The notes: a model not told the origin generated them from the letters alone. 64,000 bases of DNA from Peredibacter starrii (GCF_034259205.1 NZ_CP139487.1:2728001-2792000), one strand, 5' to 3'. Shown: positions 26,001-35,600, counted from the stretch's first letter. A program made the numbers and translations.

Positions 26001-26533
26001 TCGGTATACTCCGGCATGATCATCGTGATTTTTTTCTCTTCCATATCAATCTCTGGGAAGAAGGCATCCACGTAAGGCAGAGTTACAACCTCACCCGTGT
26101 CCATGCGAACATCAAAAAGATATTGCATGCCATTGTCGGAGAAGCTCTCTAGCTTCCCTACTTTCACACCTTCCTGGTTCACCACGTCCATATCCACCAG
26201 GTCCACGAGATAAATCTCGTCATCTTCAGGTTCTGGAAATGATTCACGATCAAGATAGATTTCAAAAGGAATGAGACTCTCTAAATGAGTACGGTCCTTG
26301 ATTCCTTCGAACTGACAAATAACTTTGTTACCAAAGCGGATTTTAGCAATGGTCCACTCTTCACCGGTGGTCTTGATTTTAGACTTGGGGCTGGAAGGAA
26401 AAAGCCATACCTTCATCTCATCATCCAGGATGGACTCTTCTGGATTATCGTTAATAAGACGAATCTCAGCTTCACCCTTAATACCATGAGGGTGAGCAAC
26501 AAAAGCGAGCTTAACTAGATCTTCTTTTTTCAT
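25997..26533 (-). CDS. rimM: Ribosome maturation factor RimM
   Basis: 178 aa from the ATG at 26533 (a TTG 21 nt upstream would lie in the terminator T-run and is less likely). It has VKLAFVAHPHGIKGEAEIRL at the N-terminus and a PRC-barrel-like C-terminal part (YLVDLVDMDVVNQEG, TLPYVDAFFPEID). RimM helps mature the 30S head near S19. No room for a promoter exists between the upstream terminator and this gene, so expression must come from read-through. Confidence 0.95.
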   Translation of the reverse strand: MKKEDLVKLAFVAHPHGIKGEAEIRLINDNPEESILDDEMKVWLFPSSPKSKIKTTGEEWTIAKIRFGNKVICQFEGIKDRTHLESLIPFEIYLDRESFPEPEDDEIYLVDLVDMDVVNQEGVKVGKLESFSDNGMQYLFDVRMDTGEVVTLPYVDAFFPEIDMEEKKITMIMPEYTE

Positions 26534-26552
26534 TTGTACCTGAACATAACGC

Positions 26553-26590
26553 AAAAAACCCCAATCTATCTTTTGAGAGATAAATTGGGG
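26553..26590 (-). terminator. Intrinsic terminator or attenuator between khpA and rimM
   Basis: On the minus strand a two-part stem (CCCCAAT / ATTGGGG, one mismatch, then TATCT / AGATA) is followed by six T. It starts 30 nt after the khpA stop and ends 20 nt before the rimM start. It would separate rpsP-khpA from rimM-trmD, with rimM dependent on read-through. Confidence 0.85.
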
Positions 26591-26620
26591 TCAGAAGTTT
26601 TAAAACTTTTAAGACGAATC

Positions 26621-26863
26621 TTACTCGATAATTTCGAGAACAGATCTCTTTCTTAATTTGGTCGAGGCCGCATTAAGAATTGTTCTAAGTGCTCTAGCAG
26701 TTCGACCTTGTTTACCAATCACTTTACCAAGGTCAGACTTATCTACCTTTAGTTCAATGACTGTGGTCTGCTCGCCTTCGATCTCGTTGACTTCAACTCG
26801 ATCTGGCATGTCGACTAGTGCCTTTGATACGAACTCAATCAGTGTCTTCAATTCGCTGCTCAT
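26621..26863 (-). CDS. khpA: KH-domain RNA-binding protein KhpA
   Basis: 80 aa single KH domain with the GxxG loop GKQG (residues 50-53) in [18 protein letters not shown]. KhpA binds RNA and acts with KhpB/Jag in many bacteria, linked to cell-division and sRNA functions. Position between rpsP and rimM is the common one. Confidence 0.96.
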   Translation of the reverse strand: MSSELKTLIEFVSKALVDMPDRVEVNEIEGEQTTVIELKVDKSDLGKVIGKQGRTARALRTILNAASTKLRKRSVLEIIE

Positions 26864-26918
26864 AACTACCCTCTACTGGAAAGGTTTCTCCCCGGTTACG
26901 AGCCCCGGGTTAACAACA

Positions 26919-27161
26919 TTATAACTTAATATTGTTGTTTTTAAGCAAAGTTCTTACAGTATCTGAAAGTTGAGCACCTTTAGATAGCCAAGACTTAATG
27001 CCTTCAACGTTAACAAACTTGATAGTTTCAGCTGATTTAGGGTCGTATTGGCCTAATTTTTCAAGGAATTGGCCATCACGTGGGCTACGTGAGTTTGTAG
27101 CTACGATTGTATAAACTGGACGGTTTTTGCGACCACCACGGGCCATTCTAATTTTTACCAT
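26919..27161 (-). CDS. rpsP: 30S ribosomal protein S16
   Basis: 80 aa with the S16 N-terminus MVKIRMARGGRKNRPVYTIV and LEKLGQYDP. It belongs to the 30S body. It has its own strong promoter (27200-27228). An imperfect hairpin (26912-26939) spans its stop codon and may be a processing or stability element. Confidence 0.99.
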   Translation of the reverse strand: MVKIRMARGGRKNRPVYTIVATNSRSPRDGQFLEKLGQYDPKSAETIKFVNVEGIKSWLSKGAQLSDTVRTLLKNNNIKL

Positions 27162-27199
27162 TTGGAAATCTCCTATAGATTCACGAAAAATTTTTTAAA

Positions 27200-27228
27200 T
27201 TTATAAATCATGCTAGGGGTAAAGTCAA
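27200..27228 (-). promoter_or_regulatory. Sigma70-type promoter for rpsP-khpA
   Basis: On the minus strand TTGACT, a 17-nt spacer and TATAAA are followed by the rpsP start about 32 nt after the predicted transcription start. The match to the consensus is one of the best in the window. Confidence 0.75.
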
Positions 27229-27247
27229 AAGCTTATCCCCTAACGTC

Positions 27248-28693
27248 TTAGAAATACTTCTTACCGAATTGGCCCTTTTTCTGGCCTTTTTTCTCTCCAC
27301 CACCAAACATTTGCTGGTTTTGGGCCTGAGGGGCCTGTCTAAACCCTTTTACTGGACCCATTCCCGGAATATTTGGTAGTCCGCCGCCTTTCATCATGCC
27401 CATCATACCCACCATCATCTGACGCATCTGCCCGAAGCGCTCGATGAATTGGTTCACTTCCTGGACAGAACGACCGGCACCGGCCGCGATACGTTTACGG
27501 CGAGATCCATCGATTAGGTCTACGTCTTCACGCTCTTTTTTAGTCATCGAATTAATGATGACCTTCATCTTCTTCATTTCTTCCTCGGCCGGACCAAGGT
27601 CACCCATCTGACGAAGGGCCCCGCCCATACCAGGAATCATTTTAAGAATTGAACCAAATGAACCCAGACGATTAATCGTCTCCATTTGCTTAACGAAATC
27701 ATTGATGGTGAATTTACCTTTTTCAAGGTTCGCCATCATCCCCATGGCATCGTCTTGATTGATCGCTTCTTCCGCTTTTTCTACAAGGGAAAGAACGTCA
27801 CCCATATCAAGGATACGTTTTGCCAGACGATCTGGATGGAAGGCCTCAAGGTCCTTCATCTTCTCGCCAACTGAGATGAACTTAATAGGCACACCAGTTA
27901 CGTAACGGATTGAGAGAGCAGCACCACCGCGCGCGTCTGAATCCATTTTCGAAAGAACCGCACCAGTCAGACCCACTTTCTCGTGGAAAACTTTTGCAAC
28001 GTTGACCGCTTCTTGTCCGGTCATAGCATCAGCGACGATGAGAACTTCTGGATTATCGAGTGATTTGCGAACATCCACGAGCTGAGACATAAGCTCTTCA
28101 TCAACTTGCAGACGACCCGCTGTATCGATGATGGCGATCTCTTTATGAAGACGTTTTGCTTCAGCAAGACCTGCGCGAACGATGTCCACTGGCTTCATTG
28201 AAAGATCAGAATCAAAGTAATCAACGCCAAGGTTTTTAGCGTGAGTGATGAGCTGATCTTTAGCGGCCGGACGGAAGTTATCCGCAGGAATTAAAAGAAC
28301 GTCTTTTTTATTTTTGTTACGAAGGAAAAGAGCAAGTTTACCGGCGAAAGTCGTTTTACCGGCACCGTTTAGACCTACGATAAGAATAGGAATGACAGGT
28401 GGACGGTTAAGGTTCAGACCTTCTGATTCGCTACCCATGAGCTTAGCGAGCTCATCGTGCATGATTTTTACGAATTGCTGACCTGGTTCAACTCCACGAA
28501 GAACTTTTTCACCAAGTGCTTCGGTCTTAACTTTCTCAACGAATTCTTTAACAACTTTGAAGTTAACGTCCGCTTCAAGTAGAGCGGTCTTCACACCTTT
28601 AAGTGTCTCTTCGATATTTTCTTCGGAGATCTTATTTTTCCCGCGTAATGCTTTAAACGCGTCCGAGAACTTTTCACTTAGATTATCAAACAT
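27248..28693 (-). CDS. ffh: Signal recognition particle GTPase Ffh
   Basis: 481 aa. N-domain, then the G domain with GLNGAGKTT (107-115), DTAGRLQVDEELM and TKMD-type SKMDSDARGG, then the Met-rich M domain (GQMRQMMVGMMGMM) that binds 4.5S RNA and signal sequences. Together with 4.5S RNA and FtsY it delivers inner-membrane proteins. The 4.5S RNA gene is not in this window. Confidence 0.98.
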   Translation of the reverse strand: MFDNLSEKFSDAFKALRGKNKISEENIEETLKGVKTALLEADVNFKVVKEFVEKVKTEALGEKVLRGVEPGQQFVKIMHDELAKLMGSESEGLNLNRPPVIPILIVGLNGAGKTTFAGKLALFLRNKNKKDVLLIPADNFRPAAKDQLITHAKNLGVDYFDSDLSMKPVDIVRAGLAEAKRLHKEIAIIDTAGRLQVDEELMSQLVDVRKSLDNPEVLIVADAMTGQEAVNVAKVFHEKVGLTGAVLSKMDSDARGGAALSIRYVTGVPIKFISVGEKMKDLEAFHPDRLAKRILDMGDVLSLVEKAEEAINQDDAMGMMANLEKGKFTINDFVKQMETINRLGSFGSILKMIPGMGGALRQMGDLGPAEEEMKKMKVIINSMTKKEREDVDLIDGSRRKRIAAGAGRSVQEVNQFIERFGQMRQMMVGMMGMMKGGGLPNIPGMGPVKGFRQAPQAQNQQMFGGGEKKGQKKGQFGKKYF

Positions 28694-28696
28694 GAT

Positions 28697-29158
28697 CTAC
28701 TCCGCCTTAAGATTTTGCTGGATGAGGATACTACATTCGGAAGGATGAGACACTATGAAATCCGCTCCGGCGTCCTTCAAATAATGCATGTCTACATCTC
28801 TGTTCCACACGGCCCCAATTCCCATGACACCAAAGTTCTTTGCTCCCAGCATGTCGTTGAAGCTGTCCCCAATGACACAGATAGAATGCTTCGGGGCCTT
28901 ACCGACTAGATCAATTAGACCTCCCACATGGGGCTTCGGAAAGGAATCATCGATGCAGCAGAATCTATCAAAATAGGAATAAACACCCAGTTCCTCCAGT
29001 ATGCGGAGTGTTGAGGAGCGCCCGCGGGCGGTCCAGACATACAGCAAACAGTGAGGCGAGAGTTCAGCTAAAAGCTCTTTAATGCCAGGAAAGAGTTTAT
29101 ATTTAGACCCGGAGGTATCGATTAAGGTACCGTCGCAGTCAAAAATCACGTGCTTCAT
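28697..29158 (-). CDS. HAD-superfamily phosphatase
   Basis: 153 aa from the ATG at 29158, which puts the catalytic motif VIFDCDGTLID (Asp7, Asp9) at the N-terminus; upstream in-frame codons encode no conserved sequence. Motif II lies in VWTARGR and the acidic motif in VIGDSFNDMLGA. The substrate is unknown; the form resembles small phosphoglycolate-phosphatase-like enzymes with a minimal cap. It overlaps no gene and lies 3 nt before ffh. Confidence 0.9.
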   Translation of the reverse strand: MKHVIFDCDGTLIDTSGSKYKLFPGIKELLAELSPHCLLYVWTARGRSSTLRILEELGVYSYFDRFCCIDDSFPKPHVGGLIDLVGKAPKHSICVIGDSFNDMLGAKNFGVMGIGAVWNRDVDMHYLKDAGADFIVSHPSECSILIQQNLKAE

Positions 29159-29191
29159 ATAGGAAAAGATTTTAATCGTTTCCCCTACATA

Positions 29192-29220
29192 TTTACAACC
29201 ACAAAGGCCCCCTGTACAAA
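29192..29220 (+). promoter_or_regulatory. Candidate promoter for a leaderless dus transcript
   Basis: TTTACA, a 17-nt spacer and TACAAA end 7 nt before the ATG at 29228. The predicted transcription start would fall on or next to the start codon, and no ribosome binding site is visible. Confidence 0.5.
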
Positions 29221-29227
29221 TACCACC

Positions 29228-30322
29228 ATGAATCATCCACGTCCGTTTAGCCCTGAATTGTCTCAGAAAATTGAGTCTTTTAAGTCTCACGCCAAGCCCA
29301 TCAAATTGGGACGAATCGACTTTGATAACAAATTGATCCTGGCCCCGATGGCCGGCATTTGTAACATTCCTTTCCGCGTGTTGATGGAAGACCTGGGCGC
29401 CGGTGGAACGGTTTCGGAGCTGATTTCTTGTCACGGTATCAACTACGGTAACGCACGCACTCTCGATATGCTAAAAATTCACCCCCGTGAAAGAAACGTG
29501 GGTATCCAACTCTTCGGTGAAGACGCCGACTCAATGGCCAAAGCTGCCGAAGTGGCAGAAAGCTACGGGCCAAAATTTCTGGACATCAACATGGGTTGTC
29601 CGGTGACCAAGGTCGTAAGTAAAGGCGGCGGTTCCGCGATGATGAAAGAAGTGCAAAAGCTTGCCCCTCTTTTTGAAAAAATGCGCTCACGCATGAAGGT
29701 TCCGCTTTCAATCAAAATCAGAACTGGTTGGGACGCAAATTCCCTTAACGCTAAAGAGATCATTAATATCGCCCACAACTCCGGCATCGAGTGGGTGGCG
29801 ATTCATGGACGTACTCGTACTCAGCAGTACACGGGTCTGGCGAACTGGGAATTCATCGAAGCTCTGAATGAAGATAAGAAAATTCCTCTCATTGGTAACG
29901 GTGACCTTCACCATCCTTATGGAGTTTCAGAAAGACTTCAGAAAACTGGTTGTGATGCTCTTATGATCGCTCGTGGCGCTCTTAGAAATCCATTTATTTT
30001 CTTAGAATCTCTTGATCCAACATACGCTTCTCAAAAACGCTCCGTTTTCAGCGGTGCTGATTACTGGGAAGTGATTCAACGTCTTCACCACTACTGTTCA
30101 GAATCTTTTGATGAAGAAAGAACTGTGCTGGTGCAACTTCGTAAACTAGTGGTGTGGTTCGCGGCGGGTTTCCCTCATGCGGCGGCCATGCGTGGACAGA
30201 TCTTTGCCACTCAGACAGTTGATGAATGTATGAAAATTGCCGAAGACTATTTCTTGTCTTTGGGCGGTTCTCAGAAATTCATTAATTATGATGAAGTCTT
30301 CATGAGTTCGGGCCACGGTTAA
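29228..30322 (+). CDS. tRNA-dihydrouridine synthase (Dus family)
   Basis: 364 aa flavoenzyme. FMN-binding LILAPMAGICNIPFR, the catalytic Cys124 in INMGCPVTKV, IKIRTGWD, AIHGRTRTQQYTG and GNGDLHHP followed by MIARGALRNPFIF mark a DusB-like enzyme. It reduces uridine to dihydrouridine in the tRNA D-loop. The ATG at 29228 is used because upstream codons lack homology. Confidence 0.93.
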   Translation: MNHPRPFSPELSQKIESFKSHAKPIKLGRIDFDNKLILAPMAGICNIPFRVLMEDLGAGGTVSELISCHGINYGNARTLDMLKIHPRERNVGIQLFGEDADSMAKAAEVAESYGPKFLDINMGCPVTKVVSKGGGSAMMKEVQKLAPLFEKMRSRMKVPLSIKIRTGWDANSLNAKEIINIAHNSGIEWVAIHGRTRTQQYTGLANWEFIEALNEDKKIPLIGNGDLHHPYGVSERLQKTGCDALMIARGALRNPFIFLESLDPTYASQKRSVFSGADYWEVIQRLHHYCSESFDEERTVLVQLRKLVVWFAAGFPHAAAMRGQIFATQTVDECMKIAEDYFLSLGGSQKFINYDEVFMSSGHG

Positions 30323-30345
30323 TTAATTCATTCATTTACCTCTGT

Positions 30346-30366
30346 TTTACTTTCGCTGGCGGAAGT
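30346..30366 (+). repeat. Left arm of a perfect 21-nt inverted repeat (operator-like)
   Basis: This 21-nt arm is the exact reverse complement of 30451-30471. The arm also contains an imperfect dyad of its own: ACTTTCGC, TG, GCGGAAGT with a single mismatch. It lies at about -79 to -59 relative to the promoter between the arms. Confidence 0.85.
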
Positions 30367-30389
30367 GATTTTTAACGTTCAAAATGTAC

Positions 30390-30418
30390 TTGACTTGTAC
30401 GTATCTTTTCCGTATTGT
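30390..30418 (+). promoter_or_regulatory. Sigma70-type promoter between the inverted-repeat arms
   Basis: TTGACT, a 17-nt spacer and TATTGT point to the 661-aa secreted-protein gene. The predicted start is near 30425, giving a leader of about 140 nt that contains the right repeat arm. Confidence 0.7.
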
Positions 30419-30450
30419 ATTTGCAAGAGAATTTTTCGGATCGAAAGTTT

Positions 30451-30471
30451 ACTTCCGCCAGCGAAAGTAAA
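30451..30471 (-). repeat. Right arm of a perfect 21-nt inverted repeat (operator-like)
   Basis: Exact reverse complement of 30346-30366. The dyad centres are 102 bp apart, close to ten helical turns, so a protein bound to both could loop over the promoter. No further copy was noticed in the window. Confidence 0.85.
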
Positions 30472-30563
30472 CTGAACTTAAGATCTTAGAATCAGGACAG
30501 GTTGGCCGACGATTGGAATAAAGTACTAAATATCTACCTCCATCTATCCGAAAATAGAAAGGT

Positions 30564-32549
30564 ATGAACTTGTTAGTCCTTCTAGCTCTCATTCCTTTCG
30601 CTTTTGCAGACTCGCCTCCGACGTGTCAGGAGCTGGGACGTTATATTCAGAACTACGAGAAGGACCTTCAAAAGAAGTTTATTCGTGCTCCCGGAACTGA
30701 ATGCCGTAACATTAAATTAGAAGACCTCGGTTCAAATATCCCTCTGAAAAACACAGAACTGATTGAGCAAAACAAGTGCTCAAGCCTTTCGGTGATTGAA
30801 GCTCAGCTTGAGACTTTGAAAAACCAAGAGATGATTCTGACGGGTATTGATAAATTAAAAAATACCATCAAGGACTCTAAGGCGGGTGCCGGGGATAAAA
30901 ACCAGACAGTCGCTCGTGCGGCAGGAAATACTTTCGTTAATAATCTCAATACCGCTCAATCATTTGAGCTTCTTCTTTCGAGTAATACCAAAGACGGAAC
31001 TCCCTTCCTTGCAGAGCTAAAAAAGATCCCTCTGGATAAACGTAACAATCCAACGGACTTTAAAAACGCGGTAAAAGAAATTTGTAAAAACAAGCAAGAG
31101 TCTAATGTCATTGATGCCTGCGTGGATCCGAAGCTTTTCTCTCCTAACCAAGATGCAGTTAAAGAGATCAATGGACTGATTGCTCAAGCTGAACCAAATG
31201 CCGCTCAAATTCAAAAATGGCAGAACATGCTTTCGATCAAGAGAAAGAATGTAAAACCAGAAGAGGCCGGTTACTCATTCACTCAAATGCAAATGGAGAT
31301 GAATGCCGGTTTTGATAAGCTCGATAAACAGCAAAAGCTCTCTCGCGATGAACTTAAAGTGATTCAAAACCTGAACGACTTTGAGAATGGTAATGGTCTT
31401 TCATTTGTTGAAGACCTGGGACTTGCGAAAGATCAATTTAAATCACAGTTCTCTACTGATCGTTTCCGCTTCCTCCTAGAGGACGCGAGACGCCGTCAGC
31501 AATATGAAATCCAGAGTAAGATCTCGATTGCCTGGGCAGATCTGGATAAATCGAAAATTAAATTCGAACAACTGGACATGAACGATTGTAACCTGGCAAA
31601 AGACAGTTACGAGAAGGCCCAGGCCTGTCATTTCATCCTCGAGAATAAAATCAAGGATCAACTGACAGGAGACGCAAGAGCGCATATCTCTGGTCTTCTA
31701 GGACCACTAGGTGTGTCGATTAAGTATGAAAATAAACTTGCTCAAGTGGGAGACACTTGTCTTGATGAAGTTAAAACCCAAGGTGTGATCCCGAGTGGTT
31801 GTCTTAAGGAACTAAGTGCGGAGAAGGCCGATGTTCAGGACAAGATTCTTCAACTCAATCTTCTGAAAGAAAGAATTGGTTTTGAGAATAAAAACCTCAT
31901 GGCCTATAGAAACTTTGCTCTTCTTAAATGGGGCACTCAGAAATGTGATGTGACAGACAGTGTGATTGAATTTTGTGATCCGGAAGATAAAATCTCAAAA
32001 GAGGCCAATGTTCTTTCCAATGCCATGATGGACATTTCACTCGTCTACTCTCCAAAAACCGAAGCAGAAGCAGAAGTTCAAAAACTTTGCGAAGAGAATG
32101 ATTCAAAGAAAAAAGCCGAGGAAAGACTTTGTGCTTTCTTCAATGATACGACTTCAAACATTGTAAAAACTGACCTTCACAAAAAACACGATGTAGACGG
32201 TCCAGTCGTCGCACCAGATGGTGGGAACGCGGCCGCAAAAGAAAGAGACGCCTGGATTCAGGGTGGTACAAATATCTTAAATGAGATCCTTCGCTCTTAT
32301 GTCCCTAATCGCGGAGTAATTTCTGGAATCAATTCTTACCCGTATAACTATGGGGCCTACAACGGTGGCCGTGGTCCAATGGGTATCGCAGATACCATCA
32401 TGTTCAATGCTCGTTATTACGGTGCCTACGGCTACTATATGCCGACCGCCGGTTATCAACCTTATACGGCCTTCGCTTCTTCGACTTCGAGTCTAGGATC
32501 TTATTCGGCCCTTAAAACCACCAGCTACCCTACCTACTTTGGAAAATAG
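30564..32549 (+). CDS. Large secreted protein of unknown function with Gly/Tyr-rich C-terminus
   Basis: 661 aa with a short signal peptide (MNLLVLLALIPFAFA). The mature part is mostly helical, with about a dozen cysteines and a coiled-coil-like Lys/Glu/Gln-rich centre, then a Gly/Tyr/Ser-rich tail from about residue 570 (YNYGAYNGGRG, YYGAYGYYMPTAGYQPY). I do not recognise the family. AAAGG ends only 2 nt before the ATG, so the in-frame TTG at 30570 with 7-nt spacing may be the real start. Its promoter is bracketed by a perfect inverted repeat. A large lipoprotein gene follows. Confidence 0.85.
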   Translation: MNLLVLLALIPFAFADSPPTCQELGRYIQNYEKDLQKKFIRAPGTECRNIKLEDLGSNIPLKNTELIEQNKCSSLSVIEAQLETLKNQEMILTGIDKLKNTIKDSKAGAGDKNQTVARAAGNTFVNNLNTAQSFELLLSSNTKDGTPFLAELKKIPLDKRNNPTDFKNAVKEICKNKQESNVIDACVDPKLFSPNQDAVKEINGLIAQAEPNAAQIQKWQNMLSIKRKNVKPEEAGYSFTQMQMEMNAGFDKLDKQQKLSRDELKVIQNLNDFENGNGLSFVEDLGLAKDQFKSQFSTDRFRFLLEDARRRQQYEIQSKISIAWADLDKSKIKFEQLDMNDCNLAKDSYEKAQACHFILENKIKDQLTGDARAHISGLLGPLGVSIKYENKLAQVGDTCLDEVKTQGVIPSGCLKELSAEKADVQDKILQLNLLKERIGFENKNLMAYRNFALLKWGTQKCDVTDSVIEFCDPEDKISKEANVLSNAMMDISLVYSPKTEAEAEVQKLCEENDSKKKAEERLCAFFNDTTSNIVKTDLHKKHDVDGPVVAPDGGNAAAKERDAWIQGGTNILNEILRSYVPNRGVISGINSYPYNYGAYNGGRGPMGIADTIMFNARYYGAYGYYMPTAGYQPYTAFASSTSSLGSYSALKTTSYPTYFGK

Positions 32550-32564
32550 CCAAAAATTTTTGGC
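32549..32564. repeat. Perfect 16-nt palindrome after the 661-aa gene
   Basis: GCCAAAAATTTTTGGC begins at the last base of the stop codon. With no loop it is a poor hairpin and more like a protein-binding site. Confidence 0.5.
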
Positions 32565-32603
32565 AGCAATTCCGAGGGCATCCATCCGGTAATCAATAGA
32601 TTC

Positions 32604-32618
32604 GATACTTTAAGTATC
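32604..32618. repeat. Perfect 15-nt dyad upstream of the 1676-aa lipoprotein gene
   Basis: GATACTT, T, AAGTATC lies 82 nt before the lipoprotein start codon. This could be an operator; a TAGAAT hexamer at 32645 may be a -10 element, without a good -35. Confidence 0.45.
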
Positions 32619-32699
32619 TTCGGCAATTAATTCCCCACCCCTGCTAGAATAAAGCTAACAATATGAAACTCCGAAAAAGGAATGGGAGACCACTAGTAC

Positions 32700-35600
32700 A
32701 TGGATGTTAGATTTCTCATTTTAACCTTATTTTTCCTGGTTTCGTGTATGCCAGAGCCCACTGTGGGCCGAGGCAATATCGCGGGATCTGAAACGACTGG
32801 TGGCTCAACCAGTGGTTCAGGCGGTGGTACAACCGCTCCTATCACTACGAAGTGGAATTATCTCGGATCAGTTACAACTTCAATTACCATCAACGTTTCA
32901 AACTTAAACAATGCCTACTTGGTTGGTACGCCAGTTGAATCATATCTGTCCACGACTGAGAATTTCTCAAACGCGAACTACTGTCTTGTGACTAGCTACA
33001 CCCTTGGTGGAGTTCCCCTAGAGCTTCGCTCAAGAGCGGTGCCGATCTCGTATTATGACTTCAATGAAAAGCGCACGGTTCGTGTTCTTCGTGTGGATTT
33101 CCAGGACGTCACAAACTCTTCAACATTTTGTAACGGCACTCTTCGCATAAAAGACAGTAACGGCGACTATATGGTGGATTCATCAACACCATCTGGTTAC
33201 AAGTATGATCCGAATCTTCTTTGTCCTACTTGTACCAGCATGTTGATTGCAAGCAAGGTAAGACTTTTCCAGAGAGGAACTTCTTATCTGGATGAAGTTC
33301 CTACAAACTTAATTACCACTTCTCCATTGGGCATGCAGGTCGATCCAAACTACGCAGCTGGCGGAGGCGCCGGCACTTGTTCAAATGCAGACTGTCAGGC
33401 GCGCGGCTATAACTGCTGTCTTGATAATCAATGTGTGAACGATGGAGCAACGAGACCATCGGCCTCAATTCAATATCCTTCTCTTTTGCAAACTGCAGAG
33501 GCGGAGAGACTACAAAATCCTCTGGCCTACTTAAACTACCCTCAACTTTATTACATCTGTGGAACTTACGTTCCGCCAACATCGACAACTGGTAGTACAA
33601 CTAGCGGTAGTAATGGTGGTTATGATGAGGCCTTCGCAAAACTAAAAAAAGACTATCGTTGTGTTGAGCACATTAAGGCACAGGCAACGACTTCTCCTTT
33701 TCATAATGAACTTCTGTCTCGCTCATACACAGGCACGACAGATTGTCTGACCAGTTCAAGTGACTCTTCTCAGGAAATGTACTTCCAGAGTGTGATTAAA
33801 CGACTTTATACAACTTGTGGATGTTCAAAAACTGAACTTTCAGACATGATCACAAGCTGTCCGGCCTATGAATACCAGGTCGTGACAACTGATACATTGG
33901 GTGAGCCGACAAGTATTGATTGTTATACTCCTCCAACATCGACTCCAACTGTTCCCCCAACGCAAACTGTTTCACTTAACTCGCGTTCAGCTCCTCACCG
34001 TTTCTTTGATACAACTGGTGCCGAGAAAGTTCCGACTGCTTCAAGCACTTTCACTCAAGAAGGTGATGCATTTGAATATTTGGATGAAGGAAAAGTTCTT
34101 CCTAATCAACAAAACTTCAGTATGAATGCAATCCTGGGTCCTATGAGTGTGTTACTCGATAAGACTCTTCCGGCAAAAACCGTGACTGTAGAACTGGATC
34201 AGGTTTACTTTATCTCAACCACATCTGGTTACTACACTCCATGTCCGACTTGCGCCAAGGACTCTTGGTTAAGCTCATTTACTGCATATCCTACAACTGG
34301 GTATGGTGTGGGTCTTCAGGCCGTGGGTCACACGACTGAACGTGATGCTTTCTCGACAAATACGACTGGTGGAAACTATGAGGACACGATCTTTGGTCGT
34401 GCTTGTTGGCTACCTCCTACGATGATTCCTTTTTCTCATTCGGCAAAATCAACTTCAAAAGATCAGCGTCTGAACCGTCTTCAAACTCAGGCGGCCCTTT
34501 TCATTAACGGTTATCAGCGTGACTGGTACGGCTTTAATAAAGGTGCCCTCATTGGTTCTTTCGATGGCGTAACTTGGTTTGCGATTGGTAAAGGTCGTAT
34601 TGTTAAATCGACTTCTAAGAAACTCTTCCTGGCGATTAATGCTCCATTCGCTGATGTGGCCTCTCCAACGATTCACCAAGTGGGCATTTATGCTTACGAC
34701 GGAATTACTCAAGCGGCCCAAGTGGACTATGATCCTCAATATCACCAGTCTCATCCTTATCAGAACGAAGCAGGTAACTGTCAGAAGTATCACATGTGTG
34801 AAACTGACACTGATTGCGTGACTAAACTTGGTTGGGAATATGCTTGTGCAGATATTCGTGATGTGAAAACGAACTGGCCAAGTTTCAGTGCTGACGCTTT
34901 GGAAGTGGCGGCCTCATCTACATCAACTTCAATTGATCAAATTCTTCAACAGAAGCGCCTTCCTTCTTCGACAAGTAAACGTTGTGTTTACCGTGGAGCT
35001 GGTGCTCTTTGTTTAGTGAATTCTGGTTCACTTCCAGCTTCAGATCTTAATAAAAGAAAGATTATGACGTGTGCGCCGAACTTCTACTGCGCTAACGTTA
35101 GTTCTTCTGGAGTCTTTAACTCGAAAGTGGCCCGTTATGCGGCACCACTGGCCGATATTCCAGTTGCCCGTAACCACCTCTTTGGTAAAGACGCCAACGT
35201 GCTTGGTCGTCCTCTTTCATATGTTGCTTCAGGAGACACGACTTCACTACCAAGTGCCGTTCGTTCAACTCTGATTGAAAATATGGTGGCAATGGATGCT
35301 CAAGGCTCAGCTAATACGGGTCTTTGTCAGCCAGGTAAATTACTTCCAACTGCTGCAACTCAAGCGACTTACGGAAATCCTTTCAACCAACATCTGGCCG
35401 CGGACTCTTCTCGTAGAGCAGACTTTATTAGCCAGATTGGTAGCTGTAACTCAACACTCTTCACGTCATACCGTCACTCATCATGTCCAGTCATTGGTTC
35501 AGATGGTAACTATGAACTATTCGCGAATGGAACTCTGGCGGCTGGTTACAATGCTCGCGCCACAAACCAAAACGCTTGTGGACTTGAGTCTTTGGCATCA

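Noticed and set aside
28697-29434. A longer 245-aa form of the HAD phosphatase
   Set aside because: The first 92 residues have no HAD homology and overlap the dus gene; the ATG at 29158 puts the catalytic DxD motif at the normal place.
32662-32709. A 15-codon frame overlapping the start of the giant lipoprotein gene
   Set aside because: No clear ribosome binding site and no sign of coupling; likely chance.
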